Origin: Companilactobacillus alimentarius DSM 20249 | GTDB taxonomy: Bacteria; Bacillota; Bacilli; Lactobacillales; Lactobacillaceae | DNA length: 64,000 nt | Assembly: GCF_002849895.1 (NCBI RefSeq) | Contig: NZ_CP018867.1 | Span: 2,046,001-2,110,000, forward strand | Reading direction: 5' to 3' | Shown here: piece after piece, positions 25,595 to 33,583 of the stretch | Layout of the letters: each line of letters opens with the position of its first letter | Numbering within the stretch: the stretch's first letter is position 1 | The notes under the pieces: generated by a model | What the model saw: the letters and a program-made list of their open reading frames with translations, nothing else | What the model was told of the DNA's origin: nothing | Database searches by the model: none | Position numbers and translations under genes: made by a program

Positions 25595-25990
25595 AGAGGG
25601 CGTAGCGGGGGCGGTTAACCCAGGCGAATTTGCCTAAGGATTGAAATTGCACGCGTTTTTTGCGTGTGATTCCAATCCTGTAGCAAACCGGAATGGGTTG
25701 CCCCTACGGAGCCCGTTTAAAGAGCGTGGAAGACAACGGGAGCTTTCGAGCTTGCCTGAGAGCCACAATTATTCGCCGAATTTGCGAATAGTTGCGGTTC
25801 TGTAGCAAAGCACAGGAAGGTGTTGTCTGGAACGCGTTTATGCCGCATACTTCGAAAGAAGCAGGCAGGAAAGCCAAAGGCACCAAAGGGCTTCTATGTG
25901 TATAGTATTCTGTAGCAAAGCACAGGAAGGTGTTGTCAAAAACTTATGTTGCATACTTTGAAAAAAGTGGAAAAACACCATGCTTCCCAT
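25595..25990 (+). repeat. Palindromic intergenic repeat block after pepO copy 2
   Basis: A longer version of the block after copy 1. It starts with the same GAGGGCGTAGC and AGGATTG...CAATCCT hairpin (25636-25679), holds a second unrelated-arm hairpin GCCACAATTATTCGC (25762-25776) against GCGAATAGTTGCGGT (25784-25798), and two full copies of the 28-base CTGTAGCAAAG...GTTGTC unit (25800-25827 and 25910-25937), 110 bases apart, plus a partial copy at 25678. Each full unit directly follows a hairpin or the CTTCTATGTGTATAGTATT element. This fits a REP- or MITE-like non-coding repeat family. Confidence 0.7.
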
Positions 25991-26006
25991 TAGAATACAT
26001 TGATGA

Positions 26007-26675
26007 TTACAAATTAATACCTTGAATGGCATTTTCATAAGTCCACTCCAGTATTTCATTTACATTTCCTGTTTTATAGAATTCACTAATTAGTTCATTC
26101 CATTTTGACCATAAATCTAGTGGTACATTGATAAGTCCTGCGCCATTGTCAATCATGTATTTATTTGCAATCAGGGTAGCAGTACGTTTATTACCATCCC
26201 AAAATAGTTGGTTACGCATATTGTGATACATTAATCGCAATGAGATTTCTGTAGCTGATTTTCCACTAGTTAGCAGTGAATCTAAAAACTTTGTTTCTTC
26301 ATCAACGTCAACATCGTCTGGTCTAAAGAGTTCGTTTGAACCGATATTTACTCCGCCTTGTCCTGTCCTGAATTCTCCAGGGGCGAGTGAGTCATTCTTC
26401 GCTACAATAGCATTGATTTGCTTTTCTAGATCGAGGGATATTTCAGAATCATTATTGGTAATGAATTCCCACCCTCTTTTAATTTGAACAATTGTATTGA
26501 TATCATCAATTGAGACGCCATCTACACCTAAACCATCCATGATTGTTTGCGTTTGAGGAAGGGTGGTGTTGATACCTTCAAAGCGAGCATTTGTGTGAAC
26601 TAAGTTAGTAAAGTTCATTTTTGCAAAACGCCGATTTTGATCTTTAATTAGATGAAACTTATCTTTTAAAATCAT
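26007..26675 (-). CDS. Fic-domain protein with catalytic His replaced by Gln
   Basis: A 222-residue Fic-like protein. Fic enzymes transfer AMP or related groups to target proteins using the motif HxFx(D/E)GNxRxxR. Here the motif reads QLFWDGNKRTATLIAN: the nucleotide-binding loop DGNKR is kept, but the catalytic His is Gln156 (codon CAA). The N-terminal part has TNARFEGI, like the inhibitory helix of Fic proteins, with Asn in the usual Ser/Thr place. It is thus probably inactive in standard AMP transfer or uses another chemistry. ATG at 26675 has AGAGGATAA upstream. It stands alone next to a repeat block, which may mark a variable locus. No antitoxin gene adjoins it. Confidence 0.8.
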   Translation of the reverse strand: MILKDKFHLIKDQNRRFAKMNFTNLVHTNARFEGINTTLPQTQTIMDGLGVDGVSIDDINTIVQIKRGWEFITNNDSEISLDLEKQINAIVAKNDSLAPGEFRTGQGGVNIGSNELFRPDDVDVDEETKFLDSLLTSGKSATEISLRLMYHNMRNQLFWDGNKRTATLIANKYMIDNGAGLINVPLDLWSKWNELISEFYKTGNVNEILEWTYENAIQGINL

Positions 26676-26728
26676 TTTTATCCTCTTTTATCTGAGTTAT
26701 TATTCTTTATTTTAGATATTAGATTATT

Positions 26729-26756
26729 GTGAATCAAGATGAAGAGATTGATTCAC
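26729..26756. repeat. Inverted repeat between fic and the ABC exporter
   Basis: GTGAATCAA (26729-26737) and TTGATTCAC (26748-26756) match perfectly with a 10-base spacer, in the middle of the divergent region. It could be an operator for either gene or the stem of a terminator, since T-rich sequence follows on the plus strand. Confidence 0.5.
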
Positions 26757-26862
26757 ACTAATCTTTTTTTGTACAAAAAATTAAACGTAATTTCAATAAG
26801 AGAAATAAATTCTATAAAAATATTTTCTGCTTTTTACCTTTAAAGCCGTATCCGTTTTCCAC

Positions 26863-26868
26863 TATAAT
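26863..26868 (+). promoter_or_regulatory. -10 element of the ABC/FtsX operon
   Basis: TATAAT 34 bases before the ATPase start; the -35 region (TTAAAG, 17 bases upstream) is poor, so an activator or weak promoter is likely. Confidence 0.45.
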
Positions 26869-26896
26869 AGAAATATTAAGAAAGGTGAGGGACGTA

Positions 26897-27598
26897 ATGG
26901 CATATATCGAAGTGAAGGACGAATCGAAAAAGTATCAAATGGGCGAAACAACGATCATCGCCAATGATAAGTTAACTTTTGATGTTGATAAAGGAAAGTT
27001 GACGGTTATTTTAGGACCTAGTGGAGCGGGAAAATCAACCGTTCTAAATATTTTAGGTGGTATGGATACGCCAACTGATGGTCAAATCATTGTTGATGGG
27101 ACTGATATTGGTAAATTTTCCGAACGAGAATTGACTACTTACCGTCGTAATGACGTTGGATTTATTTTCCAATTTTATAATCTAATTCCTAATTTAACGA
27201 CTAAAGAAAATGTTGAACTGGCTTCAGCTATCGTTAAGGACGCCTTGGATGCGACTGACACATTAAAAGCTGTTGGTTTGGGGAATCGAATTGACAATTT
27301 TCCGTCCCAATTATCCGGTGGTGAACAGCAACGTGTAGCGATTGCTCGTGCCTTAGCTAAGAATCCTAAACTTTTGTTGTGTGACGAACCAACCGGAGCA
27401 TTGGATTATGAAACTGGTAAGCAAGTTTTGACGTTACTTCAAAATGCCAGTCATAAAGATAACAAAACAGTTATCGTGATTACCCACAATTCTGCCTTAG
27501 CTAAGATGGCTGACCGCGTGATTCGGATTCATGATGCCAAGGTTCAATCAATTGAAGATAATCCTAAACCTACACCAGTAAAGGATATTGAGTGGTAA
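26897..27598 (+). CDS. ABC transporter ATP-binding protein (MacB/LolD/BceA type)
   Basis: A 233-residue ABC ATPase. Walker A GPSGAGKS, signature LSGGEQQ, Walker [12 protein letters not shown] and the H-loop Thr-His are intact. This is the subfamily that pairs with FtsX-type permeases to export peptides, lipids or antibiotics. ATG at 26897 follows AGGTGAGG; an in-frame GTG at 26885 lies on that site. The stop codon is one base away from the start of the FtsX-type permease, so the two are coupled. No two-component system adjoins them, unlike most Bce-type modules. Confidence 0.9.
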   Translation: MAYIEVKDESKKYQMGETTIIANDKLTFDVDKGKLTVILGPSGAGKSTVLNILGGMDTPTDGQIIVDGTDIGKFSERELTTYRRNDVGFIFQFYNLIPNLTTKENVELASAIVKDALDATDTLKAVGLGNRIDNFPSQLSGGEQQRVAIARALAKNPKLLLCDEPTGALDYETGKQVLTLLQNASHKDNKTVIVITHNSALAKMADRVIRIHDAKVQSIEDNPKPTPVKDIEW

Positions 27599-27599
27599 T

Positions 27600-30122
27600 A
27601 TGAAACCTTTAACAAAAAATATGTTGCGTAGTATCAACCAAGCCAAGGGACGTTTCATTGCGATTATTCTGATCATCATGCTAGGAGTATTAATCTTTGT
27701 CGGTGTCAAAGCTACTGGTCCTAGTTTGAATAATTCTTTGAATAAAACGGTTGCGGATAAAAATCTTTCAGACGTGCAAGTTGTTTCAACGACGGGATTT
27801 GATAAAAAAGATATTAAATTAGCTGAGAAGGTCAAGGGCGCCAAAGCTGAAACGACGAAGTTCAAGTATGTCATGGGTGGCAAGTCGAAGGTTGCCATTG
27901 CTTTGTACGGTTATGACAAGGATTCTAAGCAGAATCAGTTGATTGTGAGAAATGGACGTCTGCCTAAGAATAGTCATGAAATCGTCTTGGATAAAAATGC
28001 TCGAAATAAATATGATTATAAGTTGGGCGATACTTTTAAATTTTCCAAGAGTGCTGATTTGAAGCGGCAATCATATAAAATTGTAGGATTTGTCGACTCA
28101 CCACAATACATTGATAATCAATCTCGTGGGGTGACGAATATTGCTGATGGTCAGGTCAGTCTGTTTGCTTATATACCTAAAAAGCAAATGAATTTGGCAA
28201 CTGACACTATGTTGAATGTGCGCTTTAATTCTTTGAAGAGCAAAAATACTTTTAGTAAGGATTATAAAAACGCTGTTAATGCGAAAGTTAAAAAGCTCAA
28301 AAAAGAGTTCAAAGGTCGAGCAAAGCAGCGGACGAATGAGGTAGCAAGTACTTACTTATCTACTTTGAATCAACAACAAAAACAACTCGATCAATTAAAA
28401 GCTGTTAATCCAACTGCGGTCGCCATTCAACAGCAGAAGTTGGATACTGCTAAAGAGAAAATCTTGAAGCAAGCTAAAACTACTTACACTTGGCAAACTA
28501 GACAGGATCTGACTGGATTTTCAGCCTACGGCGAAAGTTCTGATCGAATTGCTGCTATTGCTAATGTTTTCCCAGTTTTCTTCTTCCTGATTGCCGCTTT
28601 GATAACATTTACGACGATTACACGAATGGTCGAAGAGGCTCGTGGGGAAATTGGAACTTTTAAAGCATTTGGTTATACCAAGTGGGAAATTGCTAAGAAT
28701 TATTTCTACTATGCATTATCGGCAGGTTTGATTGGAGCAGTTTTGGGTGCAGTCATTGGAACTGAGACTTTGCCACGGATTGTTTTGTCGATGTATAAAC
28801 AATACATTGCTTTGGATTGGGTAATTAGTTCGACTTGGCAGACGTTATTGATTGCTGTTATTTTCTCTCTTTTGGCGACGGTCGGTGCAGCACTTTTAGT
28901 TGTCAGAAGAGAACTAGGGGAAGGCCCAGCTGCTTTGATGCGTCCCAAAGCTCCCAAGTCAGCTAAGAAGATTCTTTTGGAAAGAATCAAACCTCTATGG
29001 AATCATTTAAGCTTTAATAGTAAGGTCAGCTATCGAAATCTTTTTCGCTTCAAATCGAGAATGTTTATGACTATTATTGGAATTGCCGGCGGAACTGCTT
29101 TGATTTTGACTGGCTTTGGAATTCAAAATTCAATTACTGCCAGTGGTAATCAACAGTATAAAGATATTTTTAGCTATCAAGCGGTTGTAAAGTTAAACGA
29201 AAATGCTAATCTTTCAAAAGTTGATAGAATTTTAAATAAGGATAAAAACTATCGTAGTAATACTCGAATTAATTCAACGACAGCCAAATTAAATTACGAT
29301 AAGAAGCAGGTCAATGATGTTAATGTCTATACGCCAACTTCTGCTAAAGATTTTAAAAAATATGTCCATTTGACAACTAATTTGGATAAAAATAAGGTAG
29401 CTTTGACTAAGAAGACAGCTCAATTATTGAATGTGAAGACTGGCGATAAAGTTAAAGTAACATTGACTAGTGGTAAGAAAGTAAATCTCAAAGTTGGAGC
29501 AATAACTGAAAATTATGTAGGACATTATTTGTACTTGAGTCCTAAAACTTATCGTCAAAAATTTGGTAAGTTAAAAACTAACACATTATTATTGAGCTTG
29601 AAGAATCAAACTAGTGCTCAGCGAAAGCATTTAGCCAATAAGTTATTGGATTCTAAACAAGTTATGGGTACTAGTTACACCTATGATGTCTCTGATACTG
29701 TGTCAAAGATGTCAACGCTCTTGCGACCTATCATTTTGATTTTAATTTTGTTATCAGGGATATTGTCATTTGTAGTACTTTATAATTTGACGAATATTAA
29801 TGTTTCTGAAAGAATTAGAGAACTCTCAACGATCAAAGTCTTAGGTTTCTATAATAATGAAGTAACTATGTATGTTGTGAGAGAAAATATAATTTTAACA
29901 ATAGTTGGTATTATTCTTGGATATGGAGTCGGTAATTTATTAACGGCCTATATCTTGAATCAAGCCGCGACAGAACAGGTTATCTTCCCATTAACGATTC
30001 ATTGGATCGGCTATGTTGTAGCAACATTGTTGATGATAATTTTTACAGCAATTGTTATGCTAGTTACACACAGAAAATTGAAACACATCGACATGATCGG
30101 TGCATTAAAATCTAATGAATGA
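27600..30122 (+). CDS. ABC transporter permease with two FtsX domains
   Basis: An 840-residue permease. A first membrane helix (residues about 12-32) is followed by an extracellular domain of roughly 250 residues, three helices of an FtsX domain (PVFFFLIAALITFTTI onward), a linker, a further helix and second outside domain (about 490-690), and a second FtsX domain at the C-terminus (LRPIILILILLSGILSF). It would export or mechanically transmit with the ATPase just upstream. ATG at 27600 is used; the ribosome site is weak and translation likely depends on coupling to the preceding gene. The SDR gene 15 bases on is in the same direction and may share the message. Confidence 0.88.
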   Translation: MKPLTKNMLRSINQAKGRFIAIILIIMLGVLIFVGVKATGPSLNNSLNKTVADKNLSDVQVVSTTGFDKKDIKLAEKVKGAKAETTKFKYVMGGKSKVAIALYGYDKDSKQNQLIVRNGRLPKNSHEIVLDKNARNKYDYKLGDTFKFSKSADLKRQSYKIVGFVDSPQYIDNQSRGVTNIADGQVSLFAYIPKKQMNLATDTMLNVRFNSLKSKNTFSKDYKNAVNAKVKKLKKEFKGRAKQRTNEVASTYLSTLNQQQKQLDQLKAVNPTAVAIQQQKLDTAKEKILKQAKTTYTWQTRQDLTGFSAYGESSDRIAAIANVFPVFFFLIAALITFTTITRMVEEARGEIGTFKAFGYTKWEIAKNYFYYALSAGLIGAVLGAVIGTETLPRIVLSMYKQYIALDWVISSTWQTLLIAVIFSLLATVGAALLVVRRELGEGPAALMRPKAPKSAKKILLERIKPLWNHLSFNSKVSYRNLFRFKSRMFMTIIGIAGGTALILTGFGIQNSITASGNQQYKDIFSYQAVVKLNENANLSKVDRILNKDKNYRSNTRINSTTAKLNYDKKQVNDVNVYTPTSAKDFKKYVHLTTNLDKNKVALTKKTAQLLNVKTGDKVKVTLTSGKKVNLKVGAITENYVGHYLYLSPKTYRQKFGKLKTNTLLLSLKNQTSAQRKHLANKLLDSKQVMGTSYTYDVSDTVSKMSTLLRPIILILILLSGILSFVVLYNLTNINVSERIRELSTIKVLGFYNNEVTMYVVRENIILTIVGIILGYGVGNLLTAYILNQAATEQVIFPLTIHWIGYVVATLLMIIFTAIVMLVTHRKLKHIDMIGALKSNE

Positions 30123-30137
30123 TTGAGGGTAAAAGTT

Positions 30138-30842
30138 ATGTCTTTAGAAAATGATAAAGTCCTAGTGATTGGTGGAACTTCTGGATTTGGTAAAGAAGTT
30201 GCCATCATGGCACAGCACAAGGATGCTGATGTTTATGTCATTGGACGTGATCAAGAACGAGTGAATCAATTACGTTATGAAGAAAATATTCAGGGAAGTT
30301 CATTAGACGCACAAGATTCTAATCAATTGAAGCATTTCTTTGAAAAATATGGATCATTTGATCACGTTGTTTCGATGTTAGGCGGAGCAATGAGCGGTGG
30401 CTTCCTAGATAGTTCACTAGAAACAATCAGAAAAGCAATTGATGATAAGTTCTTTGCTAATTTGCAGTTAGCTCAAATTGCTAATAAGTATTTGAAGAAA
30501 AATGGTTCTATTATATTTACTTCTGGATCTGGCGGTCATCCTTACGATGCTTCCGGTGCTATTGTTGGGAATCAAGCAATCAACACGATGGTAGCTGGTT
30601 TAGCGGTTGAAATGGCCCCTGATTTCCGTATTAATGCAGTATCGCCGACTTGGACTCCGACAGGATTATGGCGAGATCTGAATTCAAAACAATTGTCGAA
30701 ACAAAAGCATAATTTTGCTGAAAATGTGCCATTAGGAAGAGTCGCAACTATTGAAGAGGTAGCTTCCGCCTACATTTATTTGATGGAGAACGATTTTATC
30801 ACCGGACAAGTTTTAAGAGTTGATGGTGGAGTAGATTTATAG
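30138..30842 (+). CDS. SDR-family oxidoreductase without the Tyr-Lys catalytic pair
   Basis: A 234-residue short-chain dehydrogenase/reductase fold. The dinucleotide site GGTSGFGKE and the C-terminal NAVSPTWT and GQVLRVDGG are kept. The catalytic YxxxK is not: the aligned stretch is AIVGNQAIN, so Tyr and Lys are replaced, while the Ser of FTSGS remains. A subgroup of SDRs with such a change is known, and their reaction is unclear. ATG at 30138 follows GAGGG. It may be co-transcribed with the MerR gene 42 bases downstream, which suggests regulation of or by its substrate. Confidence 0.82.
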   Translation: MSLENDKVLVIGGTSGFGKEVAIMAQHKDADVYVIGRDQERVNQLRYEENIQGSSLDAQDSNQLKHFFEKYGSFDHVVSMLGGAMSGGFLDSSLETIRKAIDDKFFANLQLAQIANKYLKKNGSIIFTSGSGGHPYDASGAIVGNQAINTMVAGLAVEMAPDFRINAVSPTWTPTGLWRDLNSKQLSKQKHNFAENVPLGRVATIEEVASAYIYLMENDFITGQVLRVDGGVDL

Positions 30843-30884
30843 AAGGTGTTATACTTGAAGCCGACTTTAAGTAGAGGTGGAATT

Positions 30885-31364
30885 ATGGCAACAAAACCAA
30901 TTGCAGAAACTAGGTATCGTATCGGAGACTTTGCTGAAATAGTAGGCTTGAATAGTCCAACTTTGAGATATTATGAAAAAGAAGGATTAATTAACCCACA
31001 TCGAACGGAAAACGGTATTCGTTACTATACACAACAAGACGTAACATGGGTCAATTTCCTTTTACATTTAAAGAGCACAGGGATGACGATTGAACAATTA
31101 AAGCGATATGTTAAACTGCGTGCACAAGGCGATTCAACCATCAATCAACGAATCGAATTGTTAGAAGAAGTACGAAAGAATTTTGAATTGGAATATCAAA
31201 GATTGCAAGAAGGTTGGACAATCTTGAATGATAAGTTGGACTGGTACAAAGGAAAAGAAGGCGGTCATATTGAAGACAGCGAGAGTTTTTCCGAGTACCT
31301 CCAAAGTTTAAACCATGAATATTTAGAGAGAACGGAACATGAACGGTCAGCTTCTGAGGATTAA
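30885..31364 (+). CDS. MerR family transcriptional regulator
   Basis: A 159-residue MerR regulator. The N-terminal helix-turn-helix reads YRIGDFAEIVGLNSPTLRYYEKEGLI, followed by RYYTQQDVTWVNFLLHLKSTGM and a coiled-coil dimer helix (about 80-120). No cysteine or other metal-binding site is in the C-terminal part, so it is of the organic-compound or aldehyde type. ATG at 30885 follows AGAGGTGG. Its probable target is the promoter of the carboxymuconolactone-decarboxylase-like gene downstream, which has the 19-base spacer and palindrome that MerR proteins act on. The last 27 bases of the gene are repeated 112 bases downstream. Confidence 0.9.
   Translation: MATKPIAETRYRIGDFAEIVGLNSPTLRYYEKEGLINPHRTENGIRYYTQQDVTWVNFLLHLKSTGMTIEQLKRYVKLRAQGDSTINQRIELLEEVRKNFELEYQRLQEGWTILNDKLDWYKGKEGGHIEDSESFSEYLQSLNHEYLERTEHERSASED
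31338..31364 (+). repeat. 27-bp direct repeat, copy 1 (3' end of the MerR gene)
   Basis: CATGAACGGTCAG...GGATTAA, identical to 31450-31476. This copy encodes the last residues of the MerR protein. Confidence 0.85.
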
Positions 31365-31449
31365 GACCATTTTCGGGCAACTAAAATAGTTGGTTGAAAA
31401 ATTGACTTAACCGGAAGAAGTTGTTCATGAGGAGTTCGTTTGATAAAAG

Positions 31450-31476
31450 CATGAACGGTCAGCTTCTGAGGATTAA
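31450..31476 (+). repeat. 27-bp direct repeat, copy 2
   Basis: Exact copy of the 3' end of the MerR gene, 112 bases downstream and outside any gene. The 85 bases between the copies do not match the gene, so it may be a relic of recombination or duplication. Confidence 0.85.
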
Positions 31477-31481
31477 AAAAG

Positions 31482-31525
31482 TGAGCCTAATAACTTAATT
31501 TTTGAGTTATTAAGCTCATTTTTTT
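31482..31525 (+). terminator. Intrinsic terminator after the MerR gene
   Basis: TGAGCCTAATAACTT (31482-31496) pairs with GAGTTATTAAGCTCA (31504-31518) with one mismatch, followed by TTTTTTT. Confidence 0.8.
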
Positions 31526-31536
31526 ATTCTTTTCTC

Positions 31537-31567
31537 TTGACTTAAAGTTAACTTCAAGTTGTTTAAT
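31537..31567 (+). promoter_or_regulatory. MerR-type promoter with operator palindrome
   Basis: TTGACT (31537-31542) and TTTAAT (31562-31567) are 19 bases apart, the long spacer typical of MerR-activated promoters. Between them lies the near-perfect 18-base palindrome CTTAAAGTTAACTTCAAG (31541-31558). The MerR protein encoded just upstream is the likely activator. Confidence 0.75.
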
Positions 31568-31601
31568 GTAGTTATCAACTTGAATCGAGGAGGAATTGAT
31601 T

Positions 31602-31925
31602 ATGGCAAAGAAACAAACTGCTGGTCGTGATATGTTGGGAGATTTTGCTCCACAATTCGCAGCACTAAATGATGACGTATTGTTTGGAGAAGTTTGGAGC
31701 AAGGAAAACGAACTTTCTGCTCATGATCGTTCATTGATTACAATTGCAAGTATTATATCTGCTGGAAATCTTGAACAATTGGATGCCCATTTAAAGATTG
31801 GTAAGAAAAATGGTATCACTAAAGATGAAATTGTCGCTGAAATTACTCATCTATCATTTTATGCAGGCTGGCCTAAGGCTTGGAGTGCTTTCAATCGTGC
31901 AAAAGAAATCTGGAAGGAAGATTAA
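31602..31925 (+). CDS. Carboxymuconolactone decarboxylase (AhpD-like) family protein
   Basis: A 107-residue all-helical protein of the CMD family (DFAPQFAALNDDVLFGEVW, HDRSLITIAS, LEQLDAHLKIGKKNGITKDEIVAEITHLSFYAGWP pattern). It lacks the CxxC of AhpD, so it is not an alkyl-hydroperoxidase partner; members of this type are thought to be lactone decarboxylases or detoxification proteins. ATG at 31602 follows GGAGG by eight bases. It is under the MerR-type promoter and is followed five bases on by the cupin gene, forming a two-gene stress-response unit. Confidence 0.87.
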   Translation: MAKKQTAGRDMLGDFAPQFAALNDDVLFGEVWSKENELSAHDRSLITIASIISAGNLEQLDAHLKIGKKNGITKDEIVAEITHLSFYAGWPKAWSAFNRAKEIWKED

Positions 31926-31930
31926 TTAAT

Positions 31931-32341
31931 ATGGCAAAAAATGAAGATTTAAAAACAAACGGCGTTTTCCCCGTTGGAGATAAAAATGACGCTTATGCAC
32001 AATATTTTATTGGTCAAAGTTATTTAAATAGTTTGGTAAGTCCTGAGGATAATATTGATTTTGGTGTTGGTAATGTAACTTTTGAACCTGGTTGTCGTAA
32101 TGATTGGCACATTCATCACGATGGTTTCCAAATTCTTTTGGTAACTGGTGGCGAAGGCTGGTATCAAGAATGGGGCAAACCTGCTCAATTGTTGAAACAA
32201 GGTGACGTAGTCGTTATCAAAGAAGGCGTTAAACATTGGCATGGTGCAACTAAGGACAGCTGGTTCAGCCATGTTGCCATCACTAAAGGAACTTCTGAAT
32301 GGCTTGAAAAAGTTACTGATGAAGAATATGACAAGTTATAA
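31931..32341 (+). CDS. Cupin domain protein
   Basis: A 136-residue single-domain cupin. The metal-binding motif 1 is GCRNDWHIHHDGFQILLVTGGEGWYQEWG (two His, one Gln/Glu place), and motif 2 is VVIKEGVKHWHGA. The pair of His clusters suggests a metal-dependent small-molecule enzyme. ATG at 31931 has GGAAGGAAG about ten bases upstream. It pairs with the CMD-like gene; CMD plus cupin pairs under MerR control are common in Firmicutes and are thought to handle quinones or reactive carbonyls. Confidence 0.88.
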   Translation: MAKNEDLKTNGVFPVGDKNDAYAQYFIGQSYLNSLVSPEDNIDFGVGNVTFEPGCRNDWHIHHDGFQILLVTGGEGWYQEWGKPAQLLKQGDVVVIKEGVKHWHGATKDSWFSHVAITKGTSEWLEKVTDEEYDKL

Positions 32342-32387
32342 TACAAAACTTAATAACTTTACGATAGTAATGTAAAGAAATAATGAA

Positions 32388-32415
32388 AAAGAGACTGAAA
32401 AGGTCTCTTTTTTTT
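32388..32415 (+). terminator. Intrinsic terminator after the cupin gene
   Basis: AAAGAGAC (32388-32395) pairs with GTCTCTTT (32403-32410), followed by a T-run. Confidence 0.82.
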
Positions 32416-32497
32416 ACACATTTTTTACATTAAATAGATTATATATATACATAAATCTCCCATACTGTAACTAATGAATTATATGGAGGGGTTAGAA

Positions 32498-33583
32498 ATG
32501 ACTACACTATTAACAAATGTTTGTAAGCAATATGATGATCAGGGGAAGACGGTATTAAAAAATGTTACCGCTAAAATTGAAACGGGAGAATTCTTCGTTA
32601 TTGTGGGACCATCTGGTTGCGGTAAGAGTACCTTACTAAGAATGATTGCAGGTTTAACACAAATTAGTAATGGTGAAATCAGTATCGACGGACAGATAGT
32701 TAATAATTTACCACCAAAAGATCGTAATTTAACGATGGTTTTCCAAAGCTATGCTTTATTTCCGTTCTTGAGTGTTTGGGACAATGTTGCCTTTGGATTA
32801 AGGGCTCGAAAGCATGAACAAAGTGAAATTGAAGAACGGGTCAATAATGCCTTGAAAATGGTTAATTTGGAAGATCTAAAAGAAAGAAAGCCACGTGAAT
32901 TATCTGGTGGACAAAGACAACGTGTAGCTTTAGCTCGAGCAGTTGCTAGTGATGCCAAAATTTGTTTAATGGACGAACCACTATCTAATTTGGACGCTCA
33001 ATTGAGAATTAAAATGCGTCAAGAAATCTATGCATTGCAAAGAAAATTAGGAATTATTCTGATTTATGTTACCCATGATCAAGTAGAGGCTATGACTATG
33101 GCTGATCATATCATGGTTTTACATGATTCTATGGTTCAACAAATTGGTACACCAGCTGAAATTTATAAGGCTCCCGCTAACGAATTTGTGGCCGGTTTCT
33201 TTGGAGTTCCACCAATCAATATTCTCTTTGCGACAAAAGTGGGTGATCATTCAATTAAAGTTAATAATAATTTTCAAGTTGAAGTTGAACAAATTGTTAC
33301 TGAGAAAGAAATGAAGGTAGGAATTAGACCAAACGAGTTAATTGTGGAAAAAGCTGACGAGTTATCTGCTAATGCTACGGTACAAAATATTGAATTTTTA
33401 GGTGATGAGAAAATCATTCACGCGACGTTTAATAATGGCGGGAATGTTTCAGCAATTGTACCAGGAATTGCTAAATTCGATATCTTTGAAATGGTTAAAA
33501 TAACTTCATCTAATAATGTTTTATTATTCAATCAGAATGGTATTAATATTACTGAAAATAAGGGGGATTTGATCAATGCTTAA
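32498..33583 (+). CDS. ugpC: ABC importer ATPase, UgpC/MalK type
   Basis: A 361-residue ABC ATPase of the CUT1 importer class. Walker A GPSGCGKS, signature LSGGQRQ, Walker B CLMDEPLSNLD, then the C-terminal OB-type domain (about 240-361) that in MalK/UgpC binds regulators. ATG at 32498 follows GGAGGGG; the ATG 24 bases upstream is rejected because that site lies within it. First gene of a five-gene operon with two permeases and two binding proteins. The binding proteins point to sn-glycerol-3-phosphate or a related compound. Confidence 0.88.
   Translation: MTTLLTNVCKQYDDQGKTVLKNVTAKIETGEFFVIVGPSGCGKSTLLRMIAGLTQISNGEISIDGQIVNNLPPKDRNLTMVFQSYALFPFLSVWDNVAFGLRARKHEQSEIEERVNNALKMVNLEDLKERKPRELSGGQRQRVALARAVASDAKICLMDEPLSNLDAQLRIKMRQEIYALQRKLGIILIYVTHDQVEAMTMADHIMVLHDSMVQQIGTPAEIYKAPANEFVAGFFGVPPINILFATKVGDHSIKVNNNFQVEVEQIVTEKEMKVGIRPNELIVEKADELSANATVQNIEFLGDEKIIHATFNNGGNVSAIVPGIAKFDIFEMVKITSSNNVLLFNQNGINITENKGDLINA

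Noticed and set aside
23393..25937. CRISPR array
   Set aside because: The 28-base repeats are irregularly spaced, few, and embedded in palindromic blocks without uniform spacers or cas genes.
25704..26059. Two minus-strand frames containing TTPSCALLQN
   Set aside because: They are translations of the intergenic repeat unit, with no ribosome site, so they are not genes.
31602..31925. AhpD alkyl hydroperoxidase
   Set aside because: The CxxC active site is missing.
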